Assembly (NCBI RefSeq): GCF_018100905.1 | Contig: NZ_JAGJEG010000007.1 | Coordinates: 62,001 to 126,000, forward strand | DNA from: Pseudoalteromonas sp. MMG010 | GTDB taxonomy: Bacteria > Pseudomonadota > Gammaproteobacteria > Enterobacterales > Alteromonadaceae | Direction of reading: 5' to 3' | Length of the DNA stretch: 64,000 nucleotides | In this document: piece by piece, positions 27,501-37,354 of the stretch | How the letters are laid out: the number at the start of each line of letters is the position of its first letter | How positions within the stretch are numbered: position 1 is the stretch's first letter | Translations under genes and position numbers: made by a program | Notes under the pieces: model-generated | The model's input: only the letters and a program-made list of their open reading frames with translations | Databases searched by the model: none | What the model was told of the DNA's origin: nothing

Positions 27501-28283
27501 TTGTTGAAACCCCAATTATTGTTAATCGATGCGCTTAATTTAATTAGGCGCATTTATGCTGTTGATGCCAATCAAACACATCACAGTGATGAAAAAATGA
27601 TAGCGAGCAGTTGTGCCCGTGTAAATCATGCGTGTAAAAAGTTGCTTGCTAATGTCTCACCTACCCATGCTATTGCCGTGTTCGATGGTGATAAAAGTTG
27701 GCGCTACCATTACTATAAAGAATATAAACACTCTCGTTCGCCTATGCCGAGTGAGCTTAAACAAGCATTGCCATTATTTAAAGACGCCATAGAACAAACT
27801 GGGATTGTCGTCTATCAACCCATTAATGATGAAGCTGATGATGTGATTGCCACATTAGCAAATAAAGCGGCTAATAATGCGATTTCAAGTACAATTGTAT
27901 CGACGGATAAAGGATTTTTGCCTTTTTTATCCCAGCACATCGCTGTTTATGATTATTTTAAAAAACAGTTTATTAATGAAGATGATATACATAATCGATT
28001 TGCTATACCAAAAAATAGATTAATTGATTTTTGGGCGCTCGCGGGAGATAAAACCAATGATGTACCGGGAGTAAAAGGCATAGGTAATAAATCAGCACTG
28101 CAAATAATTAACCACAATGATGAAATAGAACTGGCATTAAACAGCGACACGCTGTCCCCATCATTACAAAAAAAATTACAATCAGACATGGCTATGTTTA
28201 TAATATCTAAAAATCTAGTGAGTTTACGTTGTGATATTAATCTGGGATTTAGTTTAAAACAGTTACGTCTTCCAGCTAATTAA
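27501..28283 (+). CDS. xni: Flap endonuclease Xni (ExoIX-like)
   Basis: Homologous to the 5'-nuclease domain of DNA polymerase I. The sequence shows LLIDALNLIRRIYAVD, the central acidic residues in NDEADDVIATLA and STDKGF, and a helix-hairpin-helix in GVKGIGNKSALQII. E. coli Xni binds flap DNA; its nuclease activity is debated. 260 residues. The start is a TTG (27501, or the next TTG at 27504), since no ATG lies before the conserved start. Coupled to ppnN. Confidence 0.93.
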   Translation: MLKPQLLLIDALNLIRRIYAVDANQTHHSDEKMIASSCARVNHACKKLLANVSPTHAIAVFDGDKSWRYHYYKEYKHSRSPMPSELKQALPLFKDAIEQTGIVVYQPINDEADDVIATLANKAANNAISSTIVSTDKGFLPFLSQHIAVYDYFKKQFINEDDIHNRFAIPKNRLIDFWALAGDKTNDVPGVKGIGNKSALQIINHNDEIELALNSDTLSPSLQKKLQSDMAMFIISKNLVSLRCDINLGFSLKQLRLPAN

Positions 28284-28336
28284 CGGGAGAACCTCGTCGT
28301 TTTTGCCACTATGAATATTAATTATACGAGTCGATA

Positions 28337-28723
28337 ATGTTAAAAAAAGTATTAAGGTATTTAGTATTAGGGCTTGGTATGTACGCACTCATAGCAAGTT
28401 TAGTGATCACCTTTTACAAAGATGATCCACAAGCAATGATATGGCAGGACCGTGAAGCATTTAATAAACGGTATATAGAAAAAATTAGTCTTGAACAAAC
28501 CACAACCGTTAATACTGTATTAGATTATTTGGGGAGCCCAGATTTAACCTACGCAAAACGCCAAGGAGAGTTAGTTTGGCAAGTTATTTTCTATCGAACT
28601 CAACATGTCAATTCAGACGGCATTACAACGATGGATGAATGTACGGGTTTACTATTTAAAAGTGGCGAACTTATTTACTGGGGCCCTGATGCCTATAAAA
28701 AATATTTAGAGTATACAGCCTAG
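28337..28723 (+). CDS. DUF3192 protein, membrane-anchored
   Basis: A 128-residue protein with an N-terminal membrane segment (YLVLGLGMYALIASLVITF) and a soluble domain typical of DUF3192: MIWQDREAFNKRYIEKISL, then LGSPDLTYAKRQGE and IFYRTQHVNSDGITTMDECTGLLF. Function unknown; the domain probably faces the periplasm. Its TAG stop overlaps the GTG start of the next gene by one base. Confidence 0.85.
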   Translation: MLKKVLRYLVLGLGMYALIASLVITFYKDDPQAMIWQDREAFNKRYIEKISLEQTTTVNTVLDYLGSPDLTYAKRQGELVWQVIFYRTQHVNSDGITTMDECTGLLFKSGELIYWGPDAYKKYLEYTA

Positions 28724-30420
28724 TGAATAGTGATAATACGATAGCGGAACAACTCAATGCTTTATTAAAAAGAACCGCGTTATTTAGCACTTTATATTAT
28801 AACAAAGAGAAATGGCACACTGTTTACCCTGTTTTAAGTCAACTCGCACAACAATACTGGCAATTGTATTCTCAAGCTCCCCTTGCAATGCAAGCGCAAT
28901 GGGTTTTACATCATGCAAAACTCAGCTATGCAACTAATTTAACAATTAATCAGTGCATCATCACCGCTGCATTATGTAAATCTCAAGGTTATGATGATGA
29001 AATTTCAACCAATCTTATCTGTGTTTCATTATTAGATAACTTTTGTATTACAACACAATTAAATAAACGAGATAACGATGTTCCTTTAGTACTGAGTGAC
29101 AAACAGCTATGGCACTCACGACATAAACTAGCGTTAAAAATTTTGCAAACAGAGCATCCCTCTTTACTTATTTTTTCAAGCTCGCTTAGTAAGTTACAAA
29201 AATATAAGCAGGCATTATTAAATGCACCAAAAGTGATGCTTTATGACCGTGGTGTCATATTATTAAGTATCGCAAATATTATCTCTACAAATATAACATT
29301 TAAAAAATCGTCAAAGCATATTGATTTTTATAAGGCGATTAGTGACTTATATATCCGTACACCCAATATATTTACACAAACAGCGTTGCAATGCCTGATT
29401 GAGCATATTGGACCTATACTGCCTGCAAGCCTGGTAACTTATGGCGAAAAACAGGCTGTATTTGTGTGTACTGATCAGAAAAATAGAGCAATACTCGTTG
29501 AGAATACATCTGGGGGTAAACTTAATTGGCTTAGTCTAAAAGCGAGATTAAATAACAATGCCAAACAACGAGAATGTAATGACCCTCGCCTACATTTTAA
29601 TATGTGGAATAGCCAATATATACCACGACCTATTGATAACAAAAAAGCCGCTCATACAGAAAAGCTCGTTGAACTTTTAACAAAATTAAAGGTTAATCAC
29701 GAATATACTTTTAAAAGCTTAGACGTCATGCTTAAGCCCTACCCTTGTGTTGTGCAACAACTTTGTCACGCTGCAAAGTTTTATAACAAAGAACAACAAA
29801 CGGCGAGTAATTTAAAACACTGCTTGTCTATGATTGGCTATTACAATTTGCCTGCGGTTTTACAACGGGTTATCTTTTGTGAATTAGTAAAAAGCATTGC
29901 TCACCCAATGCATGAGTTTTTCTTAAACAGATTAACAAGTTTAGTTGATATAACAGCGCTTATAGTCAGTAAAAATAAAGCGCTACAATTTGAGCATATC
30001 GTACTGCCTCTTTATGCTTATGCCTATTATTTACTGACCTATGAAAGTACCACAATCTCACGAAAAATAGTAATTAATGAGCAAGAAAATAAAACATACA
30101 GCGCGCCACTAGGTGCTTTTTTTGGTGTATCGCATACTTTAGATGAGCACAAAAATAAGCGACTGACTGATTTATTAAATGATAATAAATGGATGCCCGC
30201 ATTACTTGATGCTGAACAGCGCAGCAAAGCAGAACTCACAGTAGACAGTAAACTTTGGGTATGCTTAAAAATCATTGCACAATGTATCTACAAACCCACG
30301 CTCATACTCAGCAGTTGGCAACAGCAAACATTAGCGCAACAACTTAAGCTTCAGGGTTGGGAGTCACAAGAAGCGTTTAACTGCGCGATAAGTGAACTTA
30401 ATCTATCTGACATTTTGTAG
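28723..30420 (+). CDS. Large protein with degenerate HD-GYP-like and HDOD-like regions
   Basis: A 565-residue soluble protein. Residues about 175-260 resemble the tail of an HD-GYP domain (YDRGVILLSIANII, then FYKAISDLYIRTPNIF and IGPILPASLVTYGEKQAVFV), but the HD and GYP catalytic residues are not evident. Residues about 335-430 (LLTKLKVNHEYTFKSLDVMLK...LKHCLSMIGYYNLPAVLQ) resemble an HDOD domain. It is therefore probably a non-catalytic signalling or scaffold protein. These fold assignments are by eye and tentative. GTG start, translationally coupled to the DUF3192 gene. Confidence 0.55.
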   Translation: MNSDNTIAEQLNALLKRTALFSTLYYNKEKWHTVYPVLSQLAQQYWQLYSQAPLAMQAQWVLHHAKLSYATNLTINQCIITAALCKSQGYDDEISTNLICVSLLDNFCITTQLNKRDNDVPLVLSDKQLWHSRHKLALKILQTEHPSLLIFSSSLSKLQKYKQALLNAPKVMLYDRGVILLSIANIISTNITFKKSSKHIDFYKAISDLYIRTPNIFTQTALQCLIEHIGPILPASLVTYGEKQAVFVCTDQKNRAILVENTSGGKLNWLSLKARLNNNAKQRECNDPRLHFNMWNSQYIPRPIDNKKAAHTEKLVELLTKLKVNHEYTFKSLDVMLKPYPCVVQQLCHAAKFYNKEQQTASNLKHCLSMIGYYNLPAVLQRVIFCELVKSIAHPMHEFFLNRLTSLVDITALIVSKNKALQFEHIVLPLYAYAYYLLTYESTTISRKIVINEQENKTYSAPLGAFFGVSHTLDEHKNKRLTDLLNDNKWMPALLDAEQRSKAELTVDSKLWVCLKIIAQCIYKPTLILSSWQQQTLAQQLKLQGWESQEAFNCAISELNLSDIL

Positions 30421-30523
30421 ATTGCACTGCTACTATAAACCAAGCTTATACCCCATATAAATATTATAAACTAGCTAAATGCATCGCCTATTGGTATAAA
30501 TACAGCCTCATATCTCATTTCGT

Positions 30524-30573
30524 CACATAAATATCCTAACAAGTGTGCTCTCTTTAGAGTAACTATTTATGTG
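30524..30573. repeat. Long-spaced inverted repeat before the isocitrate dehydrogenase gene
   Basis: CACATAAATA (30524-30533) and TATTTATGTG (30564-30573) are perfect 10-bp inverted arms 30 nt apart, with a nested CTCT-CTTT-AGAG inside. The repeat ends 24 nt before the ATG and could fold in the 5' UTR or bind a protein. Confidence 0.4.
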
Positions 30574-30597
30574 CAATTATTTTTATAGGAAAATTCA

Positions 30598-31605
30598 ATG
30601 ACTAATCAAACGATTACAGTGATCAAAGGCGACGGTATTGGTCCAAGCATCATAGACTCCGCATTAGAAATTTTAAAAGCAGCGGGTTGTAATTTTGATT
30701 ATGAATTTGTTGATGCTGGATTAACTGCCCTAGAAAAAACCGGTGAACTATTACCGCAAAAGACAATTGATACTATCGCGAAAAATAAAATCACGTTAAA
30801 AGGTCCACTAACCACACCGGTTGGTGAAGGTTTTACCTCGATTAATGTTACTTTACGCAAACAATTTGGTTTATACGCGAATGTTCGTCCTGTTAAATCC
30901 TTTATCGGTACAAAAGCACGTTACGATAATATTGATATTATTACTGTTCGTGAAAATACTCAGGGAATGTACTCAGGCTTAGGCCAAGTCACAAGTGAAG
31001 ATGGTAATGAAGCGCAAGCCATGTCAATGATCACACGTGAAGGTGCTGAAAAGATTTTAACCTTTGCCTACGAGTTAGCAATAAGAGAAGGTCGCAATAA
31101 AGTCACCGCAGTCCATAAAGCAAATATTTTAAAATCAACATCTGGTTTATTTTTAAAAGTGGCACGCGAAGTTGCCCAGCGTTACCCACAAATCGAATCA
31201 GCTGAAATGATTGTTGATGCCACGTGTATGAAATTAGTAATGAGCCCAGATGAGTTTGACGTTATTGTGACGACTAATTTATTTGGCGATATTCTTTCTG
31301 ACTTGTGTGCTGGTTTAGTCGGTGGTTTAGGAATGGCACCGGGTGCTAATATTGGTGAAGATGCGGCTATTTTTGAAGCTGTACATGGCAGTGCTCCTGA
31401 TATCGCAGGTAAAAATTTAGCGAACCCAACCTCAGTTATTCTCGCGTCAATTCAAATGTTAGAACATTTAAATATGGGCGATACAGCACAGCGTATTCGT
31501 CAAGCGGTTGCTGAAGTGATTAAATCTGGCGACAGAACAACACGCGACTTGGGCGGAAATCATGGTACAACCGATTTCACCCAATCAGTGATTGAGCGCT
31601 TATAA
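30598..31605 (+). CDS. NAD-type isocitrate dehydrogenase (isocitrate/isopropylmalate dehydrogenase family)
   Basis: Oxidatively decarboxylates isocitrate to 2-oxoglutarate. The 335-residue sequence is of the short mitochondrial-IDH3-like type rather than the 416-residue NADP enzyme of E. coli. It has [12 protein letters not shown], a substrate loop [28 protein letters not shown] with Ser and Arg contacts, [14 protein letters not shown], and [22 protein letters not shown]. Isopropylmalate dehydrogenase is the main alternative, but the S-N-R-R substrate loop favours isocitrate. It stands alone, with its own 5' region; TATAGGAAAATTCA precedes the ATG. Confidence 0.87.
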   Translation: MTNQTITVIKGDGIGPSIIDSALEILKAAGCNFDYEFVDAGLTALEKTGELLPQKTIDTIAKNKITLKGPLTTPVGEGFTSINVTLRKQFGLYANVRPVKSFIGTKARYDNIDIITVRENTQGMYSGLGQVTSEDGNEAQAMSMITREGAEKILTFAYELAIREGRNKVTAVHKANILKSTSGLFLKVAREVAQRYPQIESAEMIVDATCMKLVMSPDEFDVIVTTNLFGDILSDLCAGLVGGLGMAPGANIGEDAAIFEAVHGSAPDIAGKNLANPTSVILASIQMLEHLNMGDTAQRIRQAVAEVIKSGDRTTRDLGGNHGTTDFTQSVIERL

Positions 31606-31627
31606 TTTAACCTTTTTATAATTAATT

Positions 31628-31658
31628 GCCATAAAGCCGTTTTAGTTGGCTTTATGGC
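31628..31658. terminator. Terminator-like hairpin between convergent genes
   Basis: GCCATAAAGCC (31628-31638) pairs with GGCTTTATGGC (31648-31658) over 11 bp with a 9-nt loop. It overlaps the stop codon of the M6 protease gene and serves the isocitrate dehydrogenase gene, although the T-tract is poor. Confidence 0.6.
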
Positions 31659-34600
31659 CTGACGTTATATTGACAATTTTTAAATACCCACCCCATTAGT
31701 AAAACGATCAACATAAACTGTAACGACCCCGAGCTACTGCTTTTTTTCTCTACTGTTGTTTGCTCTAAAATATCGACAGCCACTGTTTTAGTGATCGTTT
31801 TATTATCTGTCGTATCTGTAATCGTCACTTTTGCGTTATAACGACCGCTATTAATGTAGGTATGGCTTGGGTTTTGACTATTTGATACCTCGTTACCATC
31901 ACCAAAATCCCAATGGTAACTGTACTGACCATAACCCCCTGCTATTTGAGCGCTAAAAGAAGCCGTTTTATCTGATACCGCTACTTGCGCATCAAGTTGC
32001 AACGGCACCTCAACGTTGACTATAAAACTATGCGATGCCGATTGCTGAGCATTATCTGTCACGGTGAGTAAAATTGTATATTCACCCGAAAGTAAATATT
32101 GATGCGAAATCACCGCATCACTTAACTGAGTCTCATCCCCTAACTGCCATAAATATGAAAAAGGGGTTTGCCCACCAGTCAACTCAACACTTGCACTAAG
32201 TATAGATTGGTCAACTTGATAATTAACCTTTTCAATTGTAAACGACTCTGCCACAGTTAAAGTTGCGACGGCGGATTTTAAAACACCCTCAGCATCGGTT
32301 GCAGCAAATGAAATATCATAGGTACCATATTGTGAATAATCATGCGTGGGAGTTAATTGTTCGCTAAACTCACCATCACCAAAATCCCATAACAACGTAT
32401 CAGCTGCATTGATATTAAGGTTTTCGACAGTAAATGTTACACGCTTGTCTTGTTGACTCGTTTGGATATGCTGCACTTGATCGTAATTAAGGGCAATCGT
32501 GATACTTTCACTATTTGAAGCTTGTTCAATAATATTAAAATTGAAACCATTAGCTGGCAATACCACCCCAGACTCCGGTTGTACCGCAAAACTATAATCA
32601 TCCGCATCACTAAATTGACTAATAGCGGAGAGTTCGGTATCACCTAAGCCAGGCGTTTGATCGTATAAACTAAATGCGGCATCGCGTATCTGAATACTCG
32701 TTGCGGCTGCATTAGTCGTAGTCCCTTGATTAATCTGTTGTTGATCAGCATCTACAATTAACGCAAAACCAGATCCTGGATGCGTTGTTACATTATTATC
32801 ATCATATGCTTGAGAGCTAAACCAAAGCAGTAACCCCGGTGAATAAGCTTCATTTTGTAAACCCGAATCAATGCCCAAATGAGCGCGTAATTGCAAATAG
32901 TAATGTGTATCAGGAGCATAAATGTAGCTGCTTATACGACTAAAGCCAGATAAATCAGCACTGGACAAAGACTCTGCGTTATCTTGCCAAATAACAGTAT
33001 CGCTTTGTGTTATTTTCGCGTCATCAAACACAAAACCATAATAATGTGTTGTTGTATCTGTATAATATTCAACACTTAATGTGATGGTTTGACCATTATA
33101 AGATGATAAGTCAAAGCTATAGTTAAGGTAGTTATTAGGTTGTTGTGCATCCCCATTACTAAATGAATCACCTGAAATATAGGGGCCTATATTACCATAG
33201 TATGGGTTTACACTTTCGGTGTAATTACCTTCAATTGGCTGGGAATTAACCTTAACTTGAACAAAATCATAGTCTTTTTCAATACTGTAAAAAGCAACAA
33301 ACGCGAGGGTTAACGCTTCATCTGTTGATGGCAAAGTAATGGTTTGTGTAAAACGATGAGTTACATTATCGCCGGTGCCTGAATAATATTGAAAATTACC
33401 TTCTACTGGGGTTTTAAATGCTTCTAAGGTTTTCTCTGACAGTAACTTTATTTGGCTTAACTGCGTATCTGTATTCGCAGCATGTGTCAGCGTATGCTCA
33501 GGGCGTTCATCAAGTTCACGCATTGATAATGTTAATTGATTAACCCAATTTCCTTGATAACGATTTTGCAAATAATCAAGTGCAAATGCACTAAACATGA
33601 CAGGCTCAGTGCCACTCAATGCGCCGCCATAAGTACCGTTCGACATAACAGACCAATTAGCAACTGGCTCGCCAATGCTATTGGGTCTCAAATCGTATTC
33701 ATCAGCAAGCCCCAGTGCATGGCCAAACTCATGAACGACAACACCAATAGCAGCATCTATTGGATTAATGGTATAACCAAACACTTTCACATCACTATTT
33801 GCAATAGAAGTGGGTTGATTTTCATCATCTAATACATAATATTGATGTGACCAAATAGCATCGGTGCTTAAATACCCTCCACCCGCTTCTTCACCAATAC
33901 TAGAATGAAAAATCACCACATGGTCGATAATACCATTTGGCTCATTAATGATTCCATCACCGTCAATATCATCTAAATCAGTTAAGTCATACTCGCTCAA
34001 ATCTATATCATAAGCTTCTACAGCTTTTTCAACCGCCTCTTTAACTAAATCGGGAGCGGCTATATCTCTTTGGGTTCCTAAACGAGCACCGTATGTACTT
34101 GCTTGATGATCAGCAGTTACCCATCCAAATACATCACCTGTAAATTGTAAACTATTGCCCGAGGCCGCCTTATAATACTCAAATGCAGTTTGTAAGTTTT
34201 CACCATTAGGTCCTGTGTATCCAGATTCAGAAAATAATAGTTGCTGATAATGAGACACTGGATATTGCGAATAATACATATCAGTGTCGGTTTCATTTAA
34301 TTTGTTATCATCATGAGATAAATCAGGAAAATCGATTAAAATAGCCAGAACTTTAACAGAATCGAGAGTATTATTTACCTCATCGCTTATCAATGAAGTG
34401 GGTGCTGAGCGTGTTTTAGTTATGTTCGAAGGCGGTATCACGTGCAAAGAGGGGTGTTTAAAGCCGTATTTTAATGATAATGCATTATGATTTTTAGCCG
34501 CATCAAAATTGATAAACTCAGCATATTTAATCGCTAAATCTTCCTCAGATAACGGTTTATCTTTTTTTAACCAATATAGAATTTTTTCTTTATCAACCAC

Positions 34601-34684
34601 CCCCAAATCTTGCGGAGTTGCTGCGTTGATAAAAATGCTAAAAAAAGTACACAATACTAATACTAAGCGAGTAATAATTTTCAC
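31652..34684 (-). CDS. Secreted M6-family metalloprotease with PKD domains
   Basis: A 1010-residue exported protease of the immune inhibitor A type. The signal peptide is MKIITRLVLVLCTFFSIFINA. The catalytic zinc motif VVHEFGHALGLADEYD is near residue 315 (HExxHxxGxxD). Three PKD-like repeats start near residues 760, 850 and 915, each with a W(D/Q)xGD motif and ending in VTD or ATDA. The C-terminus has Ser/Gly (KKSSSSGS), a hydrophobic stretch (LQFMLIVLLMGWVF) and a few polar residues. That layout resembles GlyGly-CTERM sorting tails, suggesting release at the cell surface after type II secretion. It probably degrades proteins outside the cell. Confidence 0.88.
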   Translation of the reverse strand: MKIITRLVLVLCTFFSIFINAATPQDLGVVDKEKILYWLKKDKPLSEEDLAIKYAEFINFDAAKNHNALSLKYGFKHPSLHVIPPSNITKTRSAPTSLISDEVNNTLDSVKVLAILIDFPDLSHDDNKLNETDTDMYYSQYPVSHYQQLLFSESGYTGPNGENLQTAFEYYKAASGNSLQFTGDVFGWVTADHQASTYGARLGTQRDIAAPDLVKEAVEKAVEAYDIDLSEYDLTDLDDIDGDGIINEPNGIIDHVVIFHSSIGEEAGGGYLSTDAIWSHQYYVLDDENQPTSIANSDVKVFGYTINPIDAAIGVVVHEFGHALGLADEYDLRPNSIGEPVANWSVMSNGTYGGALSGTEPVMFSAFALDYLQNRYQGNWVNQLTLSMRELDERPEHTLTHAANTDTQLSQIKLLSEKTLEAFKTPVEGNFQYYSGTGDNVTHRFTQTITLPSTDEALTLAFVAFYSIEKDYDFVQVKVNSQPIEGNYTESVNPYYGNIGPYISGDSFSNGDAQQPNNYLNYSFDLSSYNGQTITLSVEYYTDTTTHYYGFVFDDAKITQSDTVIWQDNAESLSSADLSGFSRISSYIYAPDTHYYLQLRAHLGIDSGLQNEAYSPGLLLWFSSQAYDDNNVTTHPGSGFALIVDADQQQINQGTTTNAAATSIQIRDAAFSLYDQTPGLGDTELSAISQFSDADDYSFAVQPESGVVLPANGFNFNIIEQASNSESITIALNYDQVQHIQTSQQDKRVTFTVENLNINAADTLLWDFGDGEFSEQLTPTHDYSQYGTYDISFAATDAEGVLKSAVATLTVAESFTIEKVNYQVDQSILSASVELTGGQTPFSYLWQLGDETQLSDAVISHQYLLSGEYTILLTVTDNAQQSASHSFIVNVEVPLQLDAQVAVSDKTASFSAQIAGGYGQYSYHWDFGDGNEVSNSQNPSHTYINSGRYNAKVTITDTTDNKTITKTVAVDILEQTTVEKKSSSSGSLQFMLIVLLMGWVFKNCQYNVRP

Positions 34685-34977
34685 TGTAAGTCCCTCAAAC
34701 AGATTAGCTATTAATCATACCCAAAATATCCAGCTCTATGTACCTTTTCTATCATTTATATTGTTATGTGTATAAATGAGTATCAAGCACGCCTAAAAGG
34801 TATATTTTTTCTAATAAAAGCTTATAAAGAAGCCTCTGAAGTTTCTTTTTATTTAAATGAATCTATTTTTTGCAATTTTAATTCAATCTCACTGTTGACA
34901 TAAAGCCGTAAAACCTTAAAAATAGAGCTATAAAATATTAGGTAGTAAACAGTTTAATTGTTTAAAAGTGATTATTT
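34685..34977. other. Divergent spacer between the protease gene and the ilv leader
   Basis: AT-rich, with no convincing ORF or long hairpin. It must hold the promoters for both directions; the only strong element I see is a TTGACA at 34895-34900. Confidence 0.4.
34895..34923 (+). promoter_or_regulatory. Candidate ilv operon promoter
   Basis: A consensus TTGACA (34895-34900) is followed after 17 nt by TAAAAA (34918-34923), which matches the -10 consensus at four of six positions. Transcription would start about 48 nt before the leader ATG. Confidence 0.45.
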
Positions 34978-35049
34978 ATGAATTTAACGTTTCGCATTTT
35001 AATTTCTCTCGTACTGGTCTTGGTAATAAGCCCAGCGGGGATGTATTAA
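34978..35049 (+). CDS. Branched-chain amino acid leader peptide
   Basis: A 23-codon ORF starting MNLTFRILISLVLVLVIS and ending PAGMY. Eleven of codons 7-17 are Ile, Leu or Val apart from one Ser, so 10 of 11 report on branched-chain aminoacyl-tRNAs. It lies 22 nt before a strong intrinsic terminator and directly upstream of ilvI, the classic layout of attenuation. No standard ribosome-binding site is obvious (GTGATT). It is too short for routine gene calling. Confidence 0.85.
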   Translation: MNLTFRILISLVLVLVISPAGMY

Positions 35050-35071
35050 AAAGTGATTCTCCTTTTTAAAA

Positions 35072-35099
35072 CCCTCGCAAATAGCGAGGGTTTTTTTTT
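35072..35099 (+). terminator. ilv attenuator terminator
   Basis: CCCTCGC (35072-35078) pairs with GCGAGGG (35084-35090), loop AAATA, followed by nine T residues. GCGGGG at 35034-35039, inside the leader ORF, can pair with CCCTCGC with one bulge and could be part of an antiterminator. A separate 8-bp stem TTAAAAAG/CTTTTTAA lies at 35046-35069. Confidence 0.85.
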
Positions 35100-35132
35100 G
35101 GTATACATGCACTGCAGCACAGAGGAATGAGG

Positions 35133-36857
35133 ATGAATAAACAACAATTTAATGGCTCCGAACTGGTTGTTCAAGCTTTAAAAGCATTAAAAGTAAAGTA
35201 TATTTTTGGTTACCCAGGCGGTTCTGTGCTTGATTTATATGATGCTTTATTTCAACAAGACGATATTGAACATATTTTAGTGCGCCATGAACAAGCTGCT
35301 ACTCATATGGCAGATGGTTATGCCCGTTCGACGGGTGAGGTAGGTGTTGTACTGGCTACTTCGGGCCCTGGCGCTACCAACTGTATTACAGGTATCGCAA
35401 CAGCTTATATGGACTCTGTGCCTATGGTTGTACTCTCAGGCCAAGTGCCCACTAGCTTAATTGGCGATGATGCATTTCAAGAAACCGATATTGTTGGTTG
35501 TTCACGCCCCGTGGTTAAACACAGTTTTAATTGTCGCAGTGCTGCAGATATTCCGACAATTCTTGCTAAAGCATTTTATATTGCCAGTACTGGTCGTCCA
35601 GGCCCTGTTGTAGTAGAGCTACCTAAAGATATGCTCAACCCTGCAATTAAATTTGATTTTGATTTTCCAGCCACAACAGAAATGCGAACTTACAGCCCAA
35701 ATACAAAAGGCCACTCTAAACAAATTCGCAAAGCTGTTACAGCCATTCTAGAGGCTAAGAATTTAGTAATATATTCAGGTGGCGGTATTATTTTATCAAA
35801 TACCTCAGAGCAATTGACACATTTGGTTGAAACGCTCAATGCACCAATCACGAATACTTTAATGGGGTTAGGCGGTATCTCAGGTGTGCATCCTAATTTT
35901 ATCGGTATGTTAGGTATGCATGGCGCTGTTGAGGCAAACAAAGCCATGGCCCATGCAGATGTCATTTTAGCGCTAGGTGCACGCTTTGATGATCGTGTTA
36001 CCAATAACGTTAAAAAATTCTGCCCTAATGCCACCATTGTACATGTCGATGTTGATCCTACGTCGATTTCTAAAACAATTAAAGCGCATATCCCTGTAGT
36101 GGGCTGCTTAGCAACCGTACTAGAGCAATTACAAAGCGCGATCGATGAAAGTACAATACAAATAGATAAAAACGCACAAGAAGCGTGGTGGCGTCAAATC
36201 AATAACTGGCGTGAAGTAAAATGTTTAAGTTACAAAAACGAAGGCGATAAAATTAAACCTCAAGCGGTTATAGAGGCAATTTATAAAGCAACGGATGGTG
36301 AAGCTTATATTAGTTCTGATGTTGGACAACACCAAATGTTTGCTGCGCAATATTACCCATTTAAATACCCTCGTCAGTGGATTAACTCAGGTGGCTTAGG
36401 CACCATGGGTTTTGGCTTACCTGCGGCAATGGGCGTGAAGTTAGCATTTAGAGACAAAGAATCGGTGTGTGTGACCGGTGATGGTTCAATTCAAATGAAT
36501 ATTCAAGAGTTATCTACTTGTTTACAGTATAACCTTGCCGTCAAAGTGGTATCACTAAATAACCGCTCACTGGGCATGGTTCGCCAATGGCAAGATATGA
36601 TTTATGGTGGACGCCATTCATCATCTTACATGGACTCTCTCCCTGACTTTGTAAAATTAGTCGAAAGCTATGGCCATGTTGGGATTAAAGTAGATACCCT
36701 TGAAGAGCTACAGCCAGCGATGGACAAAGCAATGAGTATAAAAGACAAATTAGTATTTCTTGATATACGTGTTGATGAAAAAGAGCATGTTTATCCAATG
36801 CAAATTAAATTAGGTGGCATTGATGAGATGTGGTTACGTAAAGGAGTGAAAGCATAA
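35133..36857 (+). CDS. ilvI: Acetolactate synthase, large (catalytic) subunit
   Basis: TPP- and FAD-dependent enzyme that condenses pyruvate with pyruvate or 2-oxobutyrate in valine, leucine and isoleucine synthesis. Signatures are [29 protein letters not shown] with the catalytic Glu, [10 protein letters not shown], and the TPP-magnesium motif [16 protein letters not shown] near residue 450. It resembles IlvI more than IlvB or IlvG in length (574 residues) and start. ATG 35133 has AGGA at correct spacing; the ATG at 35127 is too close to it. Coupled to ilvH by a TAATG junction. Confidence 0.94.
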   Translation: MNKQQFNGSELVVQALKALKVKYIFGYPGGSVLDLYDALFQQDDIEHILVRHEQAATHMADGYARSTGEVGVVLATSGPGATNCITGIATAYMDSVPMVVLSGQVPTSLIGDDAFQETDIVGCSRPVVKHSFNCRSAADIPTILAKAFYIASTGRPGPVVVELPKDMLNPAIKFDFDFPATTEMRTYSPNTKGHSKQIRKAVTAILEAKNLVIYSGGGIILSNTSEQLTHLVETLNAPITNTLMGLGGISGVHPNFIGMLGMHGAVEANKAMAHADVILALGARFDDRVTNNVKKFCPNATIVHVDVDPTSISKTIKAHIPVVGCLATVLEQLQSAIDESTIQIDKNAQEAWWRQINNWREVKCLSYKNEGDKIKPQAVIEAIYKATDGEAYISSDVGQHQMFAAQYYPFKYPRQWINSGGLGTMGFGLPAAMGVKLAFRDKESVCVTGDGSIQMNIQELSTCLQYNLAVKVVSLNNRSLGMVRQWQDMIYGGRHSSSYMDSLPDFVKLVESYGHVGIKVDTLEELQPAMDKAMSIKDKLVFLDIRVDEKEHVYPMQIKLGGIDEMWLRKGVKA

Positions 36858-37354
36858 TGCGTCGTATTTTATCTATATTATTAGAAAATGAACCCGGTGC
36901 CCTATCACGTATTGTTGGCTTGTTTTCACAGCGCTCTTACAACATCGATAGTTTAACGGTTGGTACTACCGATGATGAGTCGTTATCTCGTATTACGATC
37001 ACGACGATGGGCGATGATCGCATTGTGGAGCAAATCACCAAACAAGTTAATAAATTGGTCGATGTACTTAAAATAATTGATTTAACCGAGATGAGTCATA
37101 TCGAACGTGAATTGCTACTTGTTAAAGTCTTTGCTCAAGACGAAAGCACACGTGCTGCGGTAACTCGCGTTGCCGATATTTACCAAGGTACTATCTTAGA
37201 TATGGGTCGGCTGAGTTATAGTTTACAGTTGGTCAGTAGCACAGAAAAAATTGAGTCATTTTTAGATACCTTACGCCATGAAAGCGAAATTATCGAAGTA
37301 GTACGCTCCGGTGCTGTAGGCATTGGACGAGGCGACAAAGCCTTAAAAGCATAG
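36857..37354 (+). CDS. ilvH: Acetolactate synthase, small (regulatory) subunit
   Basis: A 165-residue ACT-domain protein that confers valine feedback on IlvI. It begins RRILSILLENEPGALSRIVGLFSQRSYNIDSLTVGTTDDE, the canonical ACT region, followed by ELLLVKVFAQ and a second ferredoxin-like half. One base of its ATG overlaps the ilvI stop. Length matches E. coli IlvH (163). Confidence 0.95.
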   Translation: MRRILSILLENEPGALSRIVGLFSQRSYNIDSLTVGTTDDESLSRITITTMGDDRIVEQITKQVNKLVDVLKIIDLTEMSHIERELLLVKVFAQDESTRAAVTRVADIYQGTILDMGRLSYSLQLVSSTEKIESFLDTLRHESEIIEVVRSGAVGIGRGDKALKA

